Below, piece after piece: positions 50,501 through 57,984 of a stretch of DNA of 64,000 nucleotides. The notes below the pieces were generated by a model, which had not been told where the DNA came from, searched no databases, and saw nothing but the letters and a program-made list of their open reading frames with translations. The DNA is from Acidovorax sp. YS12 (GTDB lineage: Bacteria > Pseudomonadota > Gammaproteobacteria > Burkholderiales > Burkholderiaceae_C): the NCBI GenBank assembly GCA_021496925.1, contig CP053915.1, forward strand, positions 930,001-994,000, written 5' to 3'. The position numbers and the translations under genes are program-made. Numbering within the stretch: the stretch's first letter is position 1; every line of letters starts with the position of its first letter.

Positions 50501-51117
50501 TCGTCCTCGGCCAGGAACTGGATCGGGTGCGTGGCCACCACCGGCAACTGCAGGCGCGCCGCCAGCGGTACGGCCGCCGCCACGTGGGCCTCGTCGTCGG
50601 GGCGCCCGGCGCGCTGCAGCTCGATGTAGAAGCGGTGCGGGAACAGCCCCGCCAGGCGCAGCGCCAGCGCGGCCGCGCCGGCTTCGTCGCCGCGCAGCAG
50701 CGCCTGCCCCACCGGGCCAGCCTGCGCGCCGGACAGGGCGATCAGGCCCTCGCCCAGCTCCTCCAGCCAGGCCCAGGTGCAGACGGCCAGGTTCTTGACC
50801 ACGTTGCGCGTCCAGGCGCGCGCCAGCAGTTCGGAGAGGTTCAGGTAGCCCTGCTTGCCCTGCACCAGCAGCAGCAGGCGCGAGGGCGCGCCGCCACCGC
50901 CGGCCGGGTCTTCGAGGAAGATCTCGGCGCCCAGCACGGGCTTGACGCCCTTGCCGCGGTTTTCCTTGTAGAACTTGATGGCGCCGAACAGGTTGTTGAG
51001 GTCGGTGACCGCCATGGCGGGCTGGCGGTCGGCGGCGGCGGCCTTGGCCAGTTCGTCGATGCGGGTGGTGCCGTCGACGACGGAAAATTCGGTGTGCAGG
51101 CGCAGATGGACAAACAT
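47578..51117 (-). CDS. dnaE: DNA polymerase III subunit alpha
   Basis: 1,179 residues, standard for DnaE. This is the replicative polymerase. The PHP domain starts at once (FVHLRLHTEFSVVDG). The palm shows the catalytic triad in PGRGSGAGSLVAYAL and MPDFDIDFC, the thumb/fingers hold the ARGD-like and QEQVMQTAQ blocks, and the tandem HhH and OB domains close the protein. The first metal-site His in the PHP domain (HLRLHTEFS) deviates little from family, so PHP may be intact, though proofreading is normally by a separate epsilon subunit. Transcribed alone, divergent from bamD. Confidence 0.97.
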   Translation of the reverse strand: MFVHLRLHTEFSVVDGTTRIDELAKAAAADRQPAMAVTDLNNLFGAIKFYKENRGKGVKPVLGAEIFLEDPAGGGGAPSRLLLLVQGKQGYLNLSELLARAWTRNVVKNLAVCTWAWLEELGEGLIALSGAQAGPVGQALLRGDEAGAAALALRLAGLFPHRFYIELQRAGRPDDEAHVAAAVPLAARLQLPVVATHPIQFLAEDEYEAHEARVCIAEGEILANPRRVRRFTREQYFKTTAQMQALFADLPSALENTVEIARRCSLTLVLGKPQLPDFPTPNGMPIEEYFRYASHEGLNERLLHLYPNEAEREKQRPRYVDRLEFELGTILKMGFPGYFLIVGDFIQWAKANGCPVGPGRGSGAGSLVAYALKITDLDPLQYNLLFERFLNPERVSMPDFDIDFCQANRDRVIDYVKEKYGKDAVSQIATFGTMAAKAAIRDVGRVMDMSYTFCDGISKLVPGKPGQTYTLAYPPEPKKDGDKNNYALELEPMLYERVRKEEDVRTIIEMAQRLEGMTRNIGMHAGGVLIAPGKLTDFCPLYQQPGSESAVSQYDKDDVEAIGLVKFDFLGLATLTILEIAREFIMKRHKGQENFAYENIPLDDGPTYRLFSEGRTEAVFQFESRGMQGMLKEAKPSRLEDLIALNALYRPGPMDLIPSFVNRKHGKEVVEYPHPLVEPVLAETYGIMVYQEQVMQTAQVLGGYSLGGADMLRRAMGKKKAEEMAEHRAIFRKGAAEKGIAQDKADEVFDLMEKFAGYGFNKSHAAAYSLLAYHTGWLKVHYTAEFFCANMTVEMDDTDKLKVLYEDALREGLSFEPPDVNRGVYRFEPVTDKVIRYGLGAVKGTGQQAIEAIVAAREGQGVGPQGGTRGPFKSLFDFCVRVDRQRINKRTVEALIKAGAFDALHLNRAELVASIDRAFDFASAQIANANQGGLFDMMGEDAHGSSTQEPDLVDALPWGIKERLMQEKTAIGFYLSGHLFDEVEGEVRRFVRTRISELQDSREPQLLSGIISDLRVINGQRGRLALFRLDDKSRAIEASVDEALLNQHRDLLKDDEFVVISGRLQLDHFSGGLRVKAQQVWSLAAARCKFGRYLHVRMGDKAPDVARLLREFPPQSEATEHGELQHGLRIRLGLRCAAPQGAAEAELQLGEGSRFYPSDAALAAWTAQAGAGSASVVYD

Positions 51118-51162
51118 CCCGCCATTGTAGAAACCCGCCCTGTCCGCCCGGCCCGGGCCAGC

Positions 51163-51191
51163 GGCAAGCCCTCGTGGCAGGCCGGTACAAT
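51163..51191 (+). promoter_or_regulatory. Possible bamD promoter
   Basis: TACAAT at 51186-51191 matches the -10 consensus in five of six positions and lies 56 bases before bamD. The -35 place (GGCAAG, 51163-51168) is poor. Confidence 0.3.
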
Positions 51192-51247
51192 GGCCGTTTC
51201 GCCTGCCCGCAGGCCGCCTCGTTCATCCACCGGAAAGCCCTCCTGCC

Positions 51248-52045
51248 ATGCTGCGTGCTCCCCTGCCCCTTCTTTCGGCCCTGCTGGCCGCCGGCCTGAT
51301 CGCCGGCTGCTCCAGCACCAGCGAGGACAAGACGGCAAACTGGAGCCCCGACAGGATCTATTCCGAAGCCCGCGAAGAGATGACCGGCGGCGCCTACGAC
51401 AAGGCCGTGCCGCTGCTGGAGAAGCTCGAAGGCCGCGCCGCAGGCACGCCGCTGGCGCAACAGGCGCAGCTCGACAAGGCGTACTCGCAGTTCAAGAGCG
51501 GCGAAAAGGCCCAGGCCATCGCCACGCTGGACCGTTTCCTGAAGCTGCACCCCGCCAGCCCCGCTGCCGACTACGCGCTGTACCTGCGCGGCCTGGTGAA
51601 CTTCAACGACAACCTGGGCATGTTCTCGTGGCTGTCGCGCCAGGACCTGTCCGAGCGCGACCAGAAGGCGGCCAAGGACTCGTTCGAGTCGTTCCGCGAG
51701 CTGACAACGCGCTTTCCCGACTCCCGCTACGCGCCCGACGCGCGCCAGCGCATGACCTACATCGTCAATGCGCTGGCCCAGTACGAGGTGCACGTGGCGC
51801 GCTACTACTACGAGCGCGGCGCCTACGTGGCCGCGGTGGGCCGCGCGCAGCAGGCCATCAGCGACTACCAGAACGTGCCTGCCACGGAAGAGGCGCTGTA
51901 CATCCTGATCCGCTCCTACGACGCGCTGGGCATGACCCAGCTGCGCGACGACGCCACGCGCGTGATGAACACCTCGTACCCCGAGAGCAGCTACGTCAAG
52001 GGCGGCTTCAAGGCGCGCGAGAACCCGTGGTGGAAGTTCTGGTAA
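51248..52045 (+). CDS. bamD: Outer membrane protein assembly factor BamD
   Basis: 265 residues. A lipobox (LIAGC, Cys21) gives an outer-membrane lipoprotein. TPR repeats follow (IYSEAREEMTGGAYDKAVPLL, cut here in meaning, then the typical YLRGLVNFND and FRELTTRFPDSRYAPDARQRM blocks of the BamD/ComL family). It is an essential partner of BamA in inserting outer-membrane beta-barrels. It converges with a small membrane-protein gene (7 bases apart) without a visible terminator. Confidence 0.96.
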   Translation: MLRAPLPLLSALLAAGLIAGCSSTSEDKTANWSPDRIYSEAREEMTGGAYDKAVPLLEKLEGRAAGTPLAQQAQLDKAYSQFKSGEKAQAIATLDRFLKLHPASPAADYALYLRGLVNFNDNLGMFSWLSRQDLSERDQKAAKDSFESFRELTTRFPDSRYAPDARQRMTYIVNALAQYEVHVARYYYERGAYVAAVGRAQQAISDYQNVPATEEALYILIRSYDALGMTQLRDDATRVMNTSYPESSYVKGGFKARENPWWKFW

Positions 52046-52052
52046 CCCAGCG

Positions 52053-52304
52053 CTACACCCGCTTGACGCGCCTGCGGTAGTCGCCCACGTTGTTGCCGCT
52101 GATCGCGGTGGCCTGCGTGCCACGCACTTCGCTCACCTTCACATCGGCCTGCATGCCCGATACCGGCTGGGCCGTGATCGCGGTTTCACGCTCGAAGGCG
52201 TGCGACTTGTCGGTGTTGCGGTAGTAGCGGTACAGCATCCAGTACAGCCCGGCGGCGCTGGCCGGGCCCATCGCGAGCAAGAGGAGTGTGCTGTCGTTGT
52301 CCAT
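52053..52304 (-). CDS. Small single-pass membrane protein, third gene of the SPFH operon
   Basis: 83 residues from an ATG at 52304, 2 bases after the upstream stop. One hydrophobic segment (STLLLLAMGPASAAGLYWML) is followed by a basic YRYYRN turn and a soluble tail that ends in RRRVKRV. No family recognised. Gene order (SPFH protein, zinc-ribbon membrane protein, small membrane protein) parallels ydjI/ydjG/ydjH of Bacillus subtilis, in which YdjH is the small partner; the match is by context only. Confidence 0.72.
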   Translation of the reverse strand: MDNDSTLLLLAMGPASAAGLYWMLYRYYRNTDKSHAFERETAITAQPVSGMQADVKVSEVRGTQATAISGNNVGDYRRRVKRV

Positions 52305-52306
52305 GC

Positions 52307-53593
52307 TCAGCGTCCTATGAACCAGAGGGCCAGGCCCTCGACGATAGTGCCGACGGTGAGCGCGGCGGTGATCAGCTTCCACTGCTGCACCGGCACGCTG
52401 CCCATGGTCTTACCGGTACGGCCGTTCACCGCGATGTAGTGCAGCATGCCGCCTTTGCCGCCCTGCTGGTACGAGTACAGCCACACCGGCAAGTACATCG
52501 CCACCCAGCGCGTGCCATGCACGTCGAGGTGCTCCTGCTCCCAGCGCACACCCCGGTCGTAGCCGCGCACCGCGGACTGCACCTGCGCGCGGGCGATGGA
52601 GAGCAGCTGGTCCTCCAGGCGCGGGCGCAGCTGCTCCACGTCGCGGTCGCGCTTCTCGGAGCTGTAGCCCATGAGGTAGGAGGCGTTCCATTTCACCGCG
52701 TTCTTGGTGTCGAACGGCAGGATGGCGTTGATGACGTTGTTGGTGTTGGCCTGGGTGTCGAGGTTGCCGCGCGCGGCGTTGGATTCCATGGTCAGGTCGT
52801 CCACCGTGAAATCCACGTGCCGCCGTACCTGGTACACGTCGGCGTCGTAGTAGGTCTTCTGGTCCTTGCCCTCGCCACGCGTGTAGCGGCGCGTCTCCAC
52901 CTCGCCGTAGCCGGCCACGTCGGCGCTGGCGTTGGCGTCCACCACCATGTAGGGCAGGTACACGCCGAGCACGTTCTCGGGCGCGAACTCTTCCTTGAAC
53001 GCCTTGAGCGCGAACATCTGGCGCTTGCCCACGAACTGGCGGATGCGCGCCACCGCATCGTCCTTCTGGATGTGGAAGGGCAGCACCGCGTCGGGCACGG
53101 CACCGTTGTCGATCTGCTCGTTCACGCCCAGCACGTGGCGGCACCAGTGGCAGCGCGCGGTCATCGCGTTCTCGGTGTTGACCACCACCTCGGCGCCGCA
53201 GCCGCTGCACTTGAAGGTGCGCAGGCTGGCCGCGTCGGCGCTGATGTCCTGGGCGCCGGAGGCGATCTGCGTGCCTTTCAGCTCGCCGATGCCTTCGCCC
53301 AGGCCGAACTCCTCTTCCACGCGCGCCGCCGTCCACTGGTGGCGGCAGAACAGGCAGATGAGCTGGTCGGTGCCCGCGCGCTGGCGGATCTCGGTGGAGC
53401 CGCACTTGGGGCAGTGGTTGAGGCCGTCCTTGAGCTCCTTGGACGCAGTGTCAATGGCAACCGGATCGGGCGCCTGCAGCTCGTCGCGGATCGGCCCGGG
53501 CAGCGTGGCCGGGTCGATCGGAAACTGGCCCGGCGCGGGTGGTACGTCCTGCGGCGAGCCCGGGCCGGTGGGTAGCGGCGGCTTGGTGGTCAC
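52307..53593 (-). CDS. Double zinc-ribbon membrane protein (YdjG-like)
   Basis: 428 residues with a GTG start at 53593 that overlaps the stop of the SPFH gene (GTGA). Two four-Cys zinc ribbons lie in the first 140 residues (CPKCG...CLFC and CSGCG...CHWC, TFIIB-like). A central beta-rich region follows and one C-terminal hydrophobic helix (ITAALTVGTIVEGLALWF) anchors it. In Bacillus subtilis, zinc-ribbon YdjG and SPFH protein YdjI tether PspA to the membrane; a similar scaffold role here is inferred from the gene pair. DNA binding is not implied by the ribbons. Confidence 0.82.
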   Translation of the reverse strand: MTTKPPLPTGPGSPQDVPPAPGQFPIDPATLPGPIRDELQAPDPVAIDTASKELKDGLNHCPKCGSTEIRQRAGTDQLICLFCRHQWTAARVEEEFGLGEGIGELKGTQIASGAQDISADAASLRTFKCSGCGAEVVVNTENAMTARCHWCRHVLGVNEQIDNGAVPDAVLPFHIQKDDAVARIRQFVGKRQMFALKAFKEEFAPENVLGVYLPYMVVDANASADVAGYGEVETRRYTRGEGKDQKTYYDADVYQVRRHVDFTVDDLTMESNAARGNLDTQANTNNVINAILPFDTKNAVKWNASYLMGYSSEKRDRDVEQLRPRLEDQLLSIARAQVQSAVRGYDRGVRWEQEHLDVHGTRWVAMYLPVWLYSYQQGGKGGMLHYIAVNGRTGKTMGSVPVQQWKLITAALTVGTIVEGLALWFIGR

Positions 53594-54759
53594 AGCCCCA
53601 GCGCCTTGGCCTTGACCGCGTCGTAGTCGGCCTGCGTGATCAGGCCCGCGTCAAGCATCTGCTTGGCCTTGGTCAGCTTGGCGATGGGGTCGTCCGCCGC
53701 CGGTGCCGCCGCAGCCGGTGCGGGCGCGGGCGCCACGGGCTGCTGCAAACCCGCCAGCCCGCCCAGGCCGCCGGTGGCGATGCCCATGCCCATGAGCCCG
53801 CCCACCCCGGCGTTCTGCCCGGCGGACTGGATGCCCGCCGCCACCGAGGCCTGCAGGTTGGAATTGCCGCGCGCGCCGGAGAGCGCGTCGGCGCGCTGCA
53901 CGGTCTTGAGCAGTTCGCGGGTAGTGGCGTCGTACTCGATGGAGACGATGGCTGTCTTGGCGATGACCAGGCCGCGGTCCGAGCGCCACTGGTAGGCGTT
54001 CTCGACCACGGCGGACAGGCTCTGCGCGAAGCCCACCGCGTCCTGCTGGATCTTGGTGATGCGGTTGCCCTTGGCCGGGTCGTTGGTGTACAGGCTGAAC
54101 GCGGGCGCGAGCGAGCCCACCACCTCGTTGAACAACTGGCTGGCCGCCGCGTTGTCGAGGTCGGTGAAGTCGAACACCTGGCCGGGCTGCAGGTACGCGG
54201 CGGGCACGAAGTTCTTCACGAACAGGATCGGATCGACGATCTTGAGCGTGTAGCTGCCGCGCGTGATGGCGCCCACCTGCGTGTTCAGGAAGCCGTCGTC
54301 CCAGTAGATCTCGGACTGCGTGCCGAAGCGGTTGTCCGGCAGCTCTTTCAGCGACACGAAGAACGCCGTCTGCTGCGAACCCGGCTGGCCGCCGAACTTG
54401 AAGCGCTCCCAGCTCTGCTTGACGAGCGAATCGACGAAGCCGCCGCCGGTGAAGATGGACTGTGAATTGATGTCGTTCGAGTTCCACTCGTAGCCGCCCG
54501 GCTCGGAGGCGAAGCCGGTGATGGCCCCGTCCTGGAACAGCAGCAGGCCATAGCCCTCGGGCACCACGATCTTGGAGCCGTTGGTGATGATGTTGGTGGA
54601 GCCCCGGGTGTTGGAGCCGCGCCCGGCGTTGGTGCCGCGCGGCACGGCCGCGAACAGCGCCGCCGTGGACGGCAGGCCGTCCGGCACCGTCAAGAAATCC
54701 TTCCACTGGTCGGCCAGCGCGCCGCCAATGGAACCAACCGCTGCCTGGATGAGACCCAT
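53590..54759 (-). CDS. SPFH-domain protein with C-terminal SHOCT motif (YdjI-like, 'virion core protein' family)
   Basis: 389 residues from an ATG at 54759 (MGLIQAAVG); the longer frame adds a poor N-terminus. The SPFH domain fills the middle (KIVVPEGYGLLLFQDG, then EIYWDDGFLNTQVG, RGSYTLKIVDPILFVKN). A Gly/Met-rich linker and Ala/Pro stretch lead to a SHOCT motif at the end (LTKAKQMLDAGLITQADYDA). SPFH proteins oligomerise on membranes and organise microdomains; this family links stress proteins to the membrane. It is the first gene of a tightly overlapping three-gene operon. Confidence 0.9.
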   Translation of the reverse strand: MGLIQAAVGSIGGALADQWKDFLTVPDGLPSTAALFAAVPRGTNAGRGSNTRGSTNIITNGSKIVVPEGYGLLLFQDGAITGFASEPGGYEWNSNDINSQSIFTGGGFVDSLVKQSWERFKFGGQPGSQQTAFFVSLKELPDNRFGTQSEIYWDDGFLNTQVGAITRGSYTLKIVDPILFVKNFVPAAYLQPGQVFDFTDLDNAAASQLFNEVVGSLAPAFSLYTNDPAKGNRITKIQQDAVGFAQSLSAVVENAYQWRSDRGLVIAKTAIVSIEYDATTRELLKTVQRADALSGARGNSNLQASVAAGIQSAGQNAGVGGLMGMGIATGGLGGLAGLQQPVAPAPAPAAAAPAADDPIAKLTKAKQMLDAGLITQADYDAVKAKALGL

Positions 54760-54852
54760 GATGTATTCCCTTGTGTCTGTACCGCCCGGATGGGCCGTGC
54801 CGGCAAAAGCATAAACGAAACCAGGGGGTCGCATCCCGCAGTCCAGCCATCA

Positions 54853-54944
54853 AAAAAAGGAGCTGCCAGCGCTTGCCTATTCCCGGTTTCAGATAGTTTT
54901 CATACTGAAACCCAGCAATATCAAGCGCTGGCAGCTCCTTTTTT
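54853..54944 (-). terminator. scoAB terminator made of two facing REP-like repeats (copies 6a and 6b)
   Basis: A 23-bp perfect inverted repeat (54853-54875 with 54922-54944) contains the family core GAGCTGCCAGCGCTTG and its complement. An inner pair GGTTTCAG/CTGAAACC (54885-54892 with 54905-54912) nests inside. Each side carries a T- or A-run, so it can end transcripts from scoB and, in the other direction, shield the SPFH operon. Confidence 0.8.
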
Positions 54945-54999
54945 CGAAGCGCCGCACGTCAGCGGCACGCCCACCGGAGTGCGCGTGCCGTTCACGGCC

Positions 55000-55638
55000 T
55001 CACTGCAGCAGCGGCACGCCGGTCTTGGACTGGATTTCCTCGAACGTCACGCCAGGCGCGAGCTCCACCAGTTTCAGGCCCTGGGGCGTCACGTCCATCA
55101 CACCCAGGTCGGTGATGATGCGGTTGACCACGCCCACGCCGGTCAGCGGCAGCGTGCAGGCGGGCAGGATCTTCAGGTCGGTGGTGCCGTCCTTCTTCTT
55201 GGCCACGTGCTCCATGAGCACGATCACGCGCTTGACGCCCGCCACCAGGTCCATGGCGCCGCCCATGCCCTTGACCATCTTGCCGGGGATCATCCAGTTG
55301 GCCAGGTCGCCCTTCTCGCTCACCTGCATGGCGCCGAGGATCGACAGGTTGATCTTGCCGCCGCGGATCATGGCGAACGACTGGTCGCTGCCGAAGATGG
55401 CCGAGCCGGGAATCGTGGTCACGGTCTGCTTGCCGGCGTTGATCAGGTCGGCGTCCACCTGCTCCTCCGTCGGGAACGGGCCGATGCCCAGCATGCCGTT
55501 CTCGGACTGCAGCCACACCTCCTTGTCGCCCGTGTGGTTGGCCACCAGCGTGGGAATGCCAATCCCCAGGTTCACGTAGAAGCCGTCTTCCAGCTCTTGC
55601 GCCGCGCGCGCGGCCATTTGGTCTTGCGTCCAGGGCAT
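55000..55638 (-). CDS. scoB: 3-oxoacid CoA-transferase subunit B
   Basis: 212 residues. It moves CoA from succinyl-CoA to a 3-oxoacid such as acetoacetate with subunit A. The catalytic Glu is in the SENGMLG motif; the family start NLGIGIPTLVAN and the GGAMDLV block are present. ATG at 55638 follows AAGGAG and lies 3 bases after scoA. Its role in ketone-body or PHB breakdown fits an organism with a phasin gene nearby. Confidence 0.95.
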   Translation of the reverse strand: MPWTQDQMAARAAQELEDGFYVNLGIGIPTLVANHTGDKEVWLQSENGMLGIGPFPTEEQVDADLINAGKQTVTTIPGSAIFGSDQSFAMIRGGKINLSILGAMQVSEKGDLANWMIPGKMVKGMGGAMDLVAGVKRVIVLMEHVAKKKDGTTDLKILPACTLPLTGVGVVNRIITDLGVMDVTPQGLKLVELAPGVTFEEIQSKTGVPLLQ

Positions 55639-55641
55639 GGT

Positions 55642-56349
55642 TCAGGCTCCTTGCTTTTCAGTGATGGTGCGCTTCTCGATGCGCTTCTCGGGGTTCGGGT
55701 TGTGCACGATGCGGTGCACGTAGATGCCGGGCAGGTGGATGTCGTCGGGCGCCAGCTCGCCCACCTCGACGATCTTCTCCACCTCCACGATGCAGACCTT
55801 GCCCGCCGTGGCGGCGGCCGGGTTGAAGTTGCGCGCCGTCAGGTTGAAGCGCAGGTTGCCCGACTTGTCGGCCACGTCGGCCTTCACCAGCGACACCTCG
55901 GGCACCAGCGAGCGCTCCATCACGTAGGTCTCGCCGTCGAACTCGCGCAGTTCCTTGCCCTCGGCCACGATGGTGCCCACGCCGGTCTTGGTGAAGAACG
56001 CCGGAATGCCCGCGCCGCCCGCGCGCAGCTTCTCGGCCAGCGTGCCCTGGGGCGTGAACTCCAGCTCCAGCTCGCCCGCCAGGTACTGGCGCTCGAATTC
56101 CTTGTTCTCGCCCACGTAGGACGAAATCATCTTCTTGATCTGGCGCGTCTCCAGCAGCTTGCCCAGGCCGAAGCCGTCCACACCGGCGTTGTTCGACACC
56201 ACGGTCAGGTTCTTCACGCCGCTGTCGCGCAAGGCATCGATCAGCGCCTCGGGAATGCCGCACAGGCCGAAGCCGCCCACGGCCAGCAACTGGCCATCGG
56301 CAACCACGCCCTCGAGCGCAGCGGCTGCACTGGGATAGAGCTTGTTCAC
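55642..56349 (-). CDS. scoA: 3-oxoacid CoA-transferase subunit A
   Basis: 235 residues with a GTG start at 56349 preceded by a GGAG ribosome site. The GGFGLCGIPEALI glycine-rich CoA-binding block and the NLTARNFNPAAATAGK region are typical of SCOT-type alpha subunits. It forms the heterodimer with scoB and is divergent from a PAS-LuxR regulator that probably controls both. Confidence 0.95.
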   Translation of the reverse strand: MNKLYPSAAAALEGVVADGQLLAVGGFGLCGIPEALIDALRDSGVKNLTVVSNNAGVDGFGLGKLLETRQIKKMISSYVGENKEFERQYLAGELELEFTPQGTLAEKLRAGGAGIPAFFTKTGVGTIVAEGKELREFDGETYVMERSLVPEVSLVKADVADKSGNLRFNLTARNFNPAAATAGKVCIVEVEKIVEVGELAPDDIHLPGIYVHRIVHNPNPEKRIEKRTITEKQGA

Positions 56350-56435
56350 GAATGTCTCCTCATAGGGGTGGGATAAAAGGTATGCGCTACGATACTACGT
56401 ATGCGAATAAGTAGTTTCTCGTAAAGAATTACACC
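56350..56435. promoter_or_regulatory. Divergent promoter region between scoAB and the PAS-LuxR gene
   Basis: 86 bases, AT-richer than the flanks. It holds an inverted repeat ACTAC/GTAGT (56394-56398 with 56411-56415) and a TACGTA palindrome (56396-56401), candidate binding sites for the adjacent LuxR-type protein. No promoter hexamers are certain. Confidence 0.45.
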
Positions 56436-56975
56436 ATGGAGACAGATTACCAACTGGCCTTCGAGCTGGCCCCGGTGGGCTTGGTGTTATCACGCAACCG
56501 TGCCATGGTGGACTGCAACCGCCATGTCTGCGACATGTTCGGCGCCTCGCGCGAACTGATGGTGGGGCAGTCGTTCCAGATCCTGTACCCCAGCGCCGAC
56601 GAATACGAGCGCCTGGGCGCGCACATGGCCCCCATCCTCAACGCCAAGGGCTACTACAGCGACAACCGCATCATGAAGCGCGCCAACGGCGAGCTGTTCT
56701 GGTGCCACGTCACCGGGCGCTCGCTGCACCGCGAGGACCCGCACGCCGCCGGCATCTGGAGCTTCGAGGACCTGAGCGCCCAGCGGCCCGTGAAGGCCGA
56801 CCTCACGGGCCGCGAGCGCGAGGTGGCGGCGCGGCTGCTGGAGGGCCTGACCTCGAAGGAGATCGGCAAGATCCTCAACATCAGCCACCGCACGGTGGAG
56901 ATCTACCGCGCGCGGCTCATGCGCAAATACGGCGCATCCACCGCGGCGGACCTGGTGCACAAGCTCGTGGCTTGA
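56436..56975 (+). CDS. PAS-domain LuxR-family transcriptional regulator
   Basis: 179 residues. A PAS domain (10-110; VGLVLSRNRAMVDCN, FQILYPSADEYERLG, RSLHREDPHAAGIWSF) is joined to a C-terminal LuxR helix-turn-helix (LTGREREVAARLLEGLTSKEIGKILNISHRTVEIYR, described by its ends). The PAS domain may sense a small molecule or redox state. The gene is divergent from scoAB with a shared 86-bp gap, so scoAB is the likely target. The target and ligand are inferred. Confidence 0.9.
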   Translation: METDYQLAFELAPVGLVLSRNRAMVDCNRHVCDMFGASRELMVGQSFQILYPSADEYERLGAHMAPILNAKGYYSDNRIMKRANGELFWCHVTGRSLHREDPHAAGIWSFEDLSAQRPVKADLTGREREVAARLLEGLTSKEIGKILNISHRTVEIYRARLMRKYGASTAADLVHKLVA

Positions 56976-56984
56976 AGAAAATGT

Positions 56985-57030
56985 GAGCGGCCGGCGCTTG
57001 CCTGGCAAGGGTGCAAAGCCGAAAAGCATC
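56985..57030 (-). repeat. REP-like intergenic repeat, copy 7 (partial)
   Basis: CGGCGCTTGCCTGGCAAGGG, the core of the family unit, after the LuxR-type gene. Confidence 0.5.
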
Positions 57031-57114
57031 CGTTTCCACCCGGGTGGCCGATTTCCTTGCGCGCTACCGCCGCTTCCCGCGCAGGCCGGCAAACCGCGCC
57101 ACAATCACCGCCCT

Positions 57115-57978
57115 ATGCAAGCGAATACCCGCCTCAACGAACGCCGCCTGGCTGACGCCTGGGAAGAACTGCACACCCAGGCCCACAACGGCAACCCTTT
57201 GCAACCGGACTCCAACCGCCTGGCCTTTGCCGACCCGGAGTTCCTGTTCCGCCGCGAAACGCGCGGCATCCGCTTTCAGCTGGAAATGCTCAAGCCCGAC
57301 CTGGAGCAGTCGGCCCAGGGCATCGAGAACACCGTGGTGGTGTACGGCAGCGCGCGCTTCGTCTCGCACGAAGAGGCCACGCGCCAGGTGGCCGAGGCCG
57401 AAGCCAGCGGCGACGCCCAGCGCATCGCGCTGGCCCGGCGCGCGCTGCGCAACGCGGCGTACTACGAACAGGCGCGCCAGTTCGCGCGCTTGGTGGCCGA
57501 GCACAGCCAGCACCAGCCACCCGAGGACCGCATCTACGTCTGCACCGGCGGCGGCCCGGGCATCATGGAGGCGGCCAACCGGGGCGCGCACGACGCGGGC
57601 CAGCCCACCATCGGGCTGAACATCGTGCTGCCGCACGAGCAGCACGGCAACCCGTACATCACGCCGTCGCTGAGCTTCAAGTTCCACTACTTCGCGCTGC
57701 GCAAGATGCATTTCATGATCCGCGCGAAGGCACTGGTGGCTTTTCCCGGCGGATTCGGCACGCTGGACGAGCTGTTCGAGGTGCTGACCCTGGTGCAGAC
57801 GCGCAAGGCCAAGCCGGTGCCCATCGTGCTGTTCGGCAAGGCGTTCTGGAGCCGCTTCCTCAACTTCGACGTGCTGGTGGAGGAAGGCACCATCGCCCCC
57901 GAGGACCTGGGGCTGTTCCACATCACCGACGACCCGCAGGACGCCTGGGCCACCATCCAGCAGTTCTACGCGCTGTAA
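57115..57978 (+). CDS. LOG-family protein (TIGR00730-like, Rossmann fold)
   Basis: 287 residues. The motifs GGGPGIMEAANRGA and PGGFGTLDELFE, with catalytic Arg and Glu, define the LOG/lysine-decarboxylase-like family, whose members hydrolyse cytokinin-type nucleoside monophosphates or nucleotides. It has an N-terminal extension of about 75 residues compared with the short LOG form (about 195), as in the long bacterial branch. The substrate in this organism is unknown. Start ATG at 57115; convergent with rmuC, 6 bases apart. Confidence 0.9.
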   Translation: MQANTRLNERRLADAWEELHTQAHNGNPLQPDSNRLAFADPEFLFRRETRGIRFQLEMLKPDLEQSAQGIENTVVVYGSARFVSHEEATRQVAEAEASGDAQRIALARRALRNAAYYEQARQFARLVAEHSQHQPPEDRIYVCTGGGPGIMEAANRGAHDAGQPTIGLNIVLPHEQHGNPYITPSLSFKFHYFALRKMHFMIRAKALVAFPGGFGTLDELFEVLTLVQTRKAKPVPIVLFGKAFWSRFLNFDVLVEEGTIAPEDLGLFHITDDPQDAWATIQQFYAL

Positions 57979-57984
57979 GCGCGC

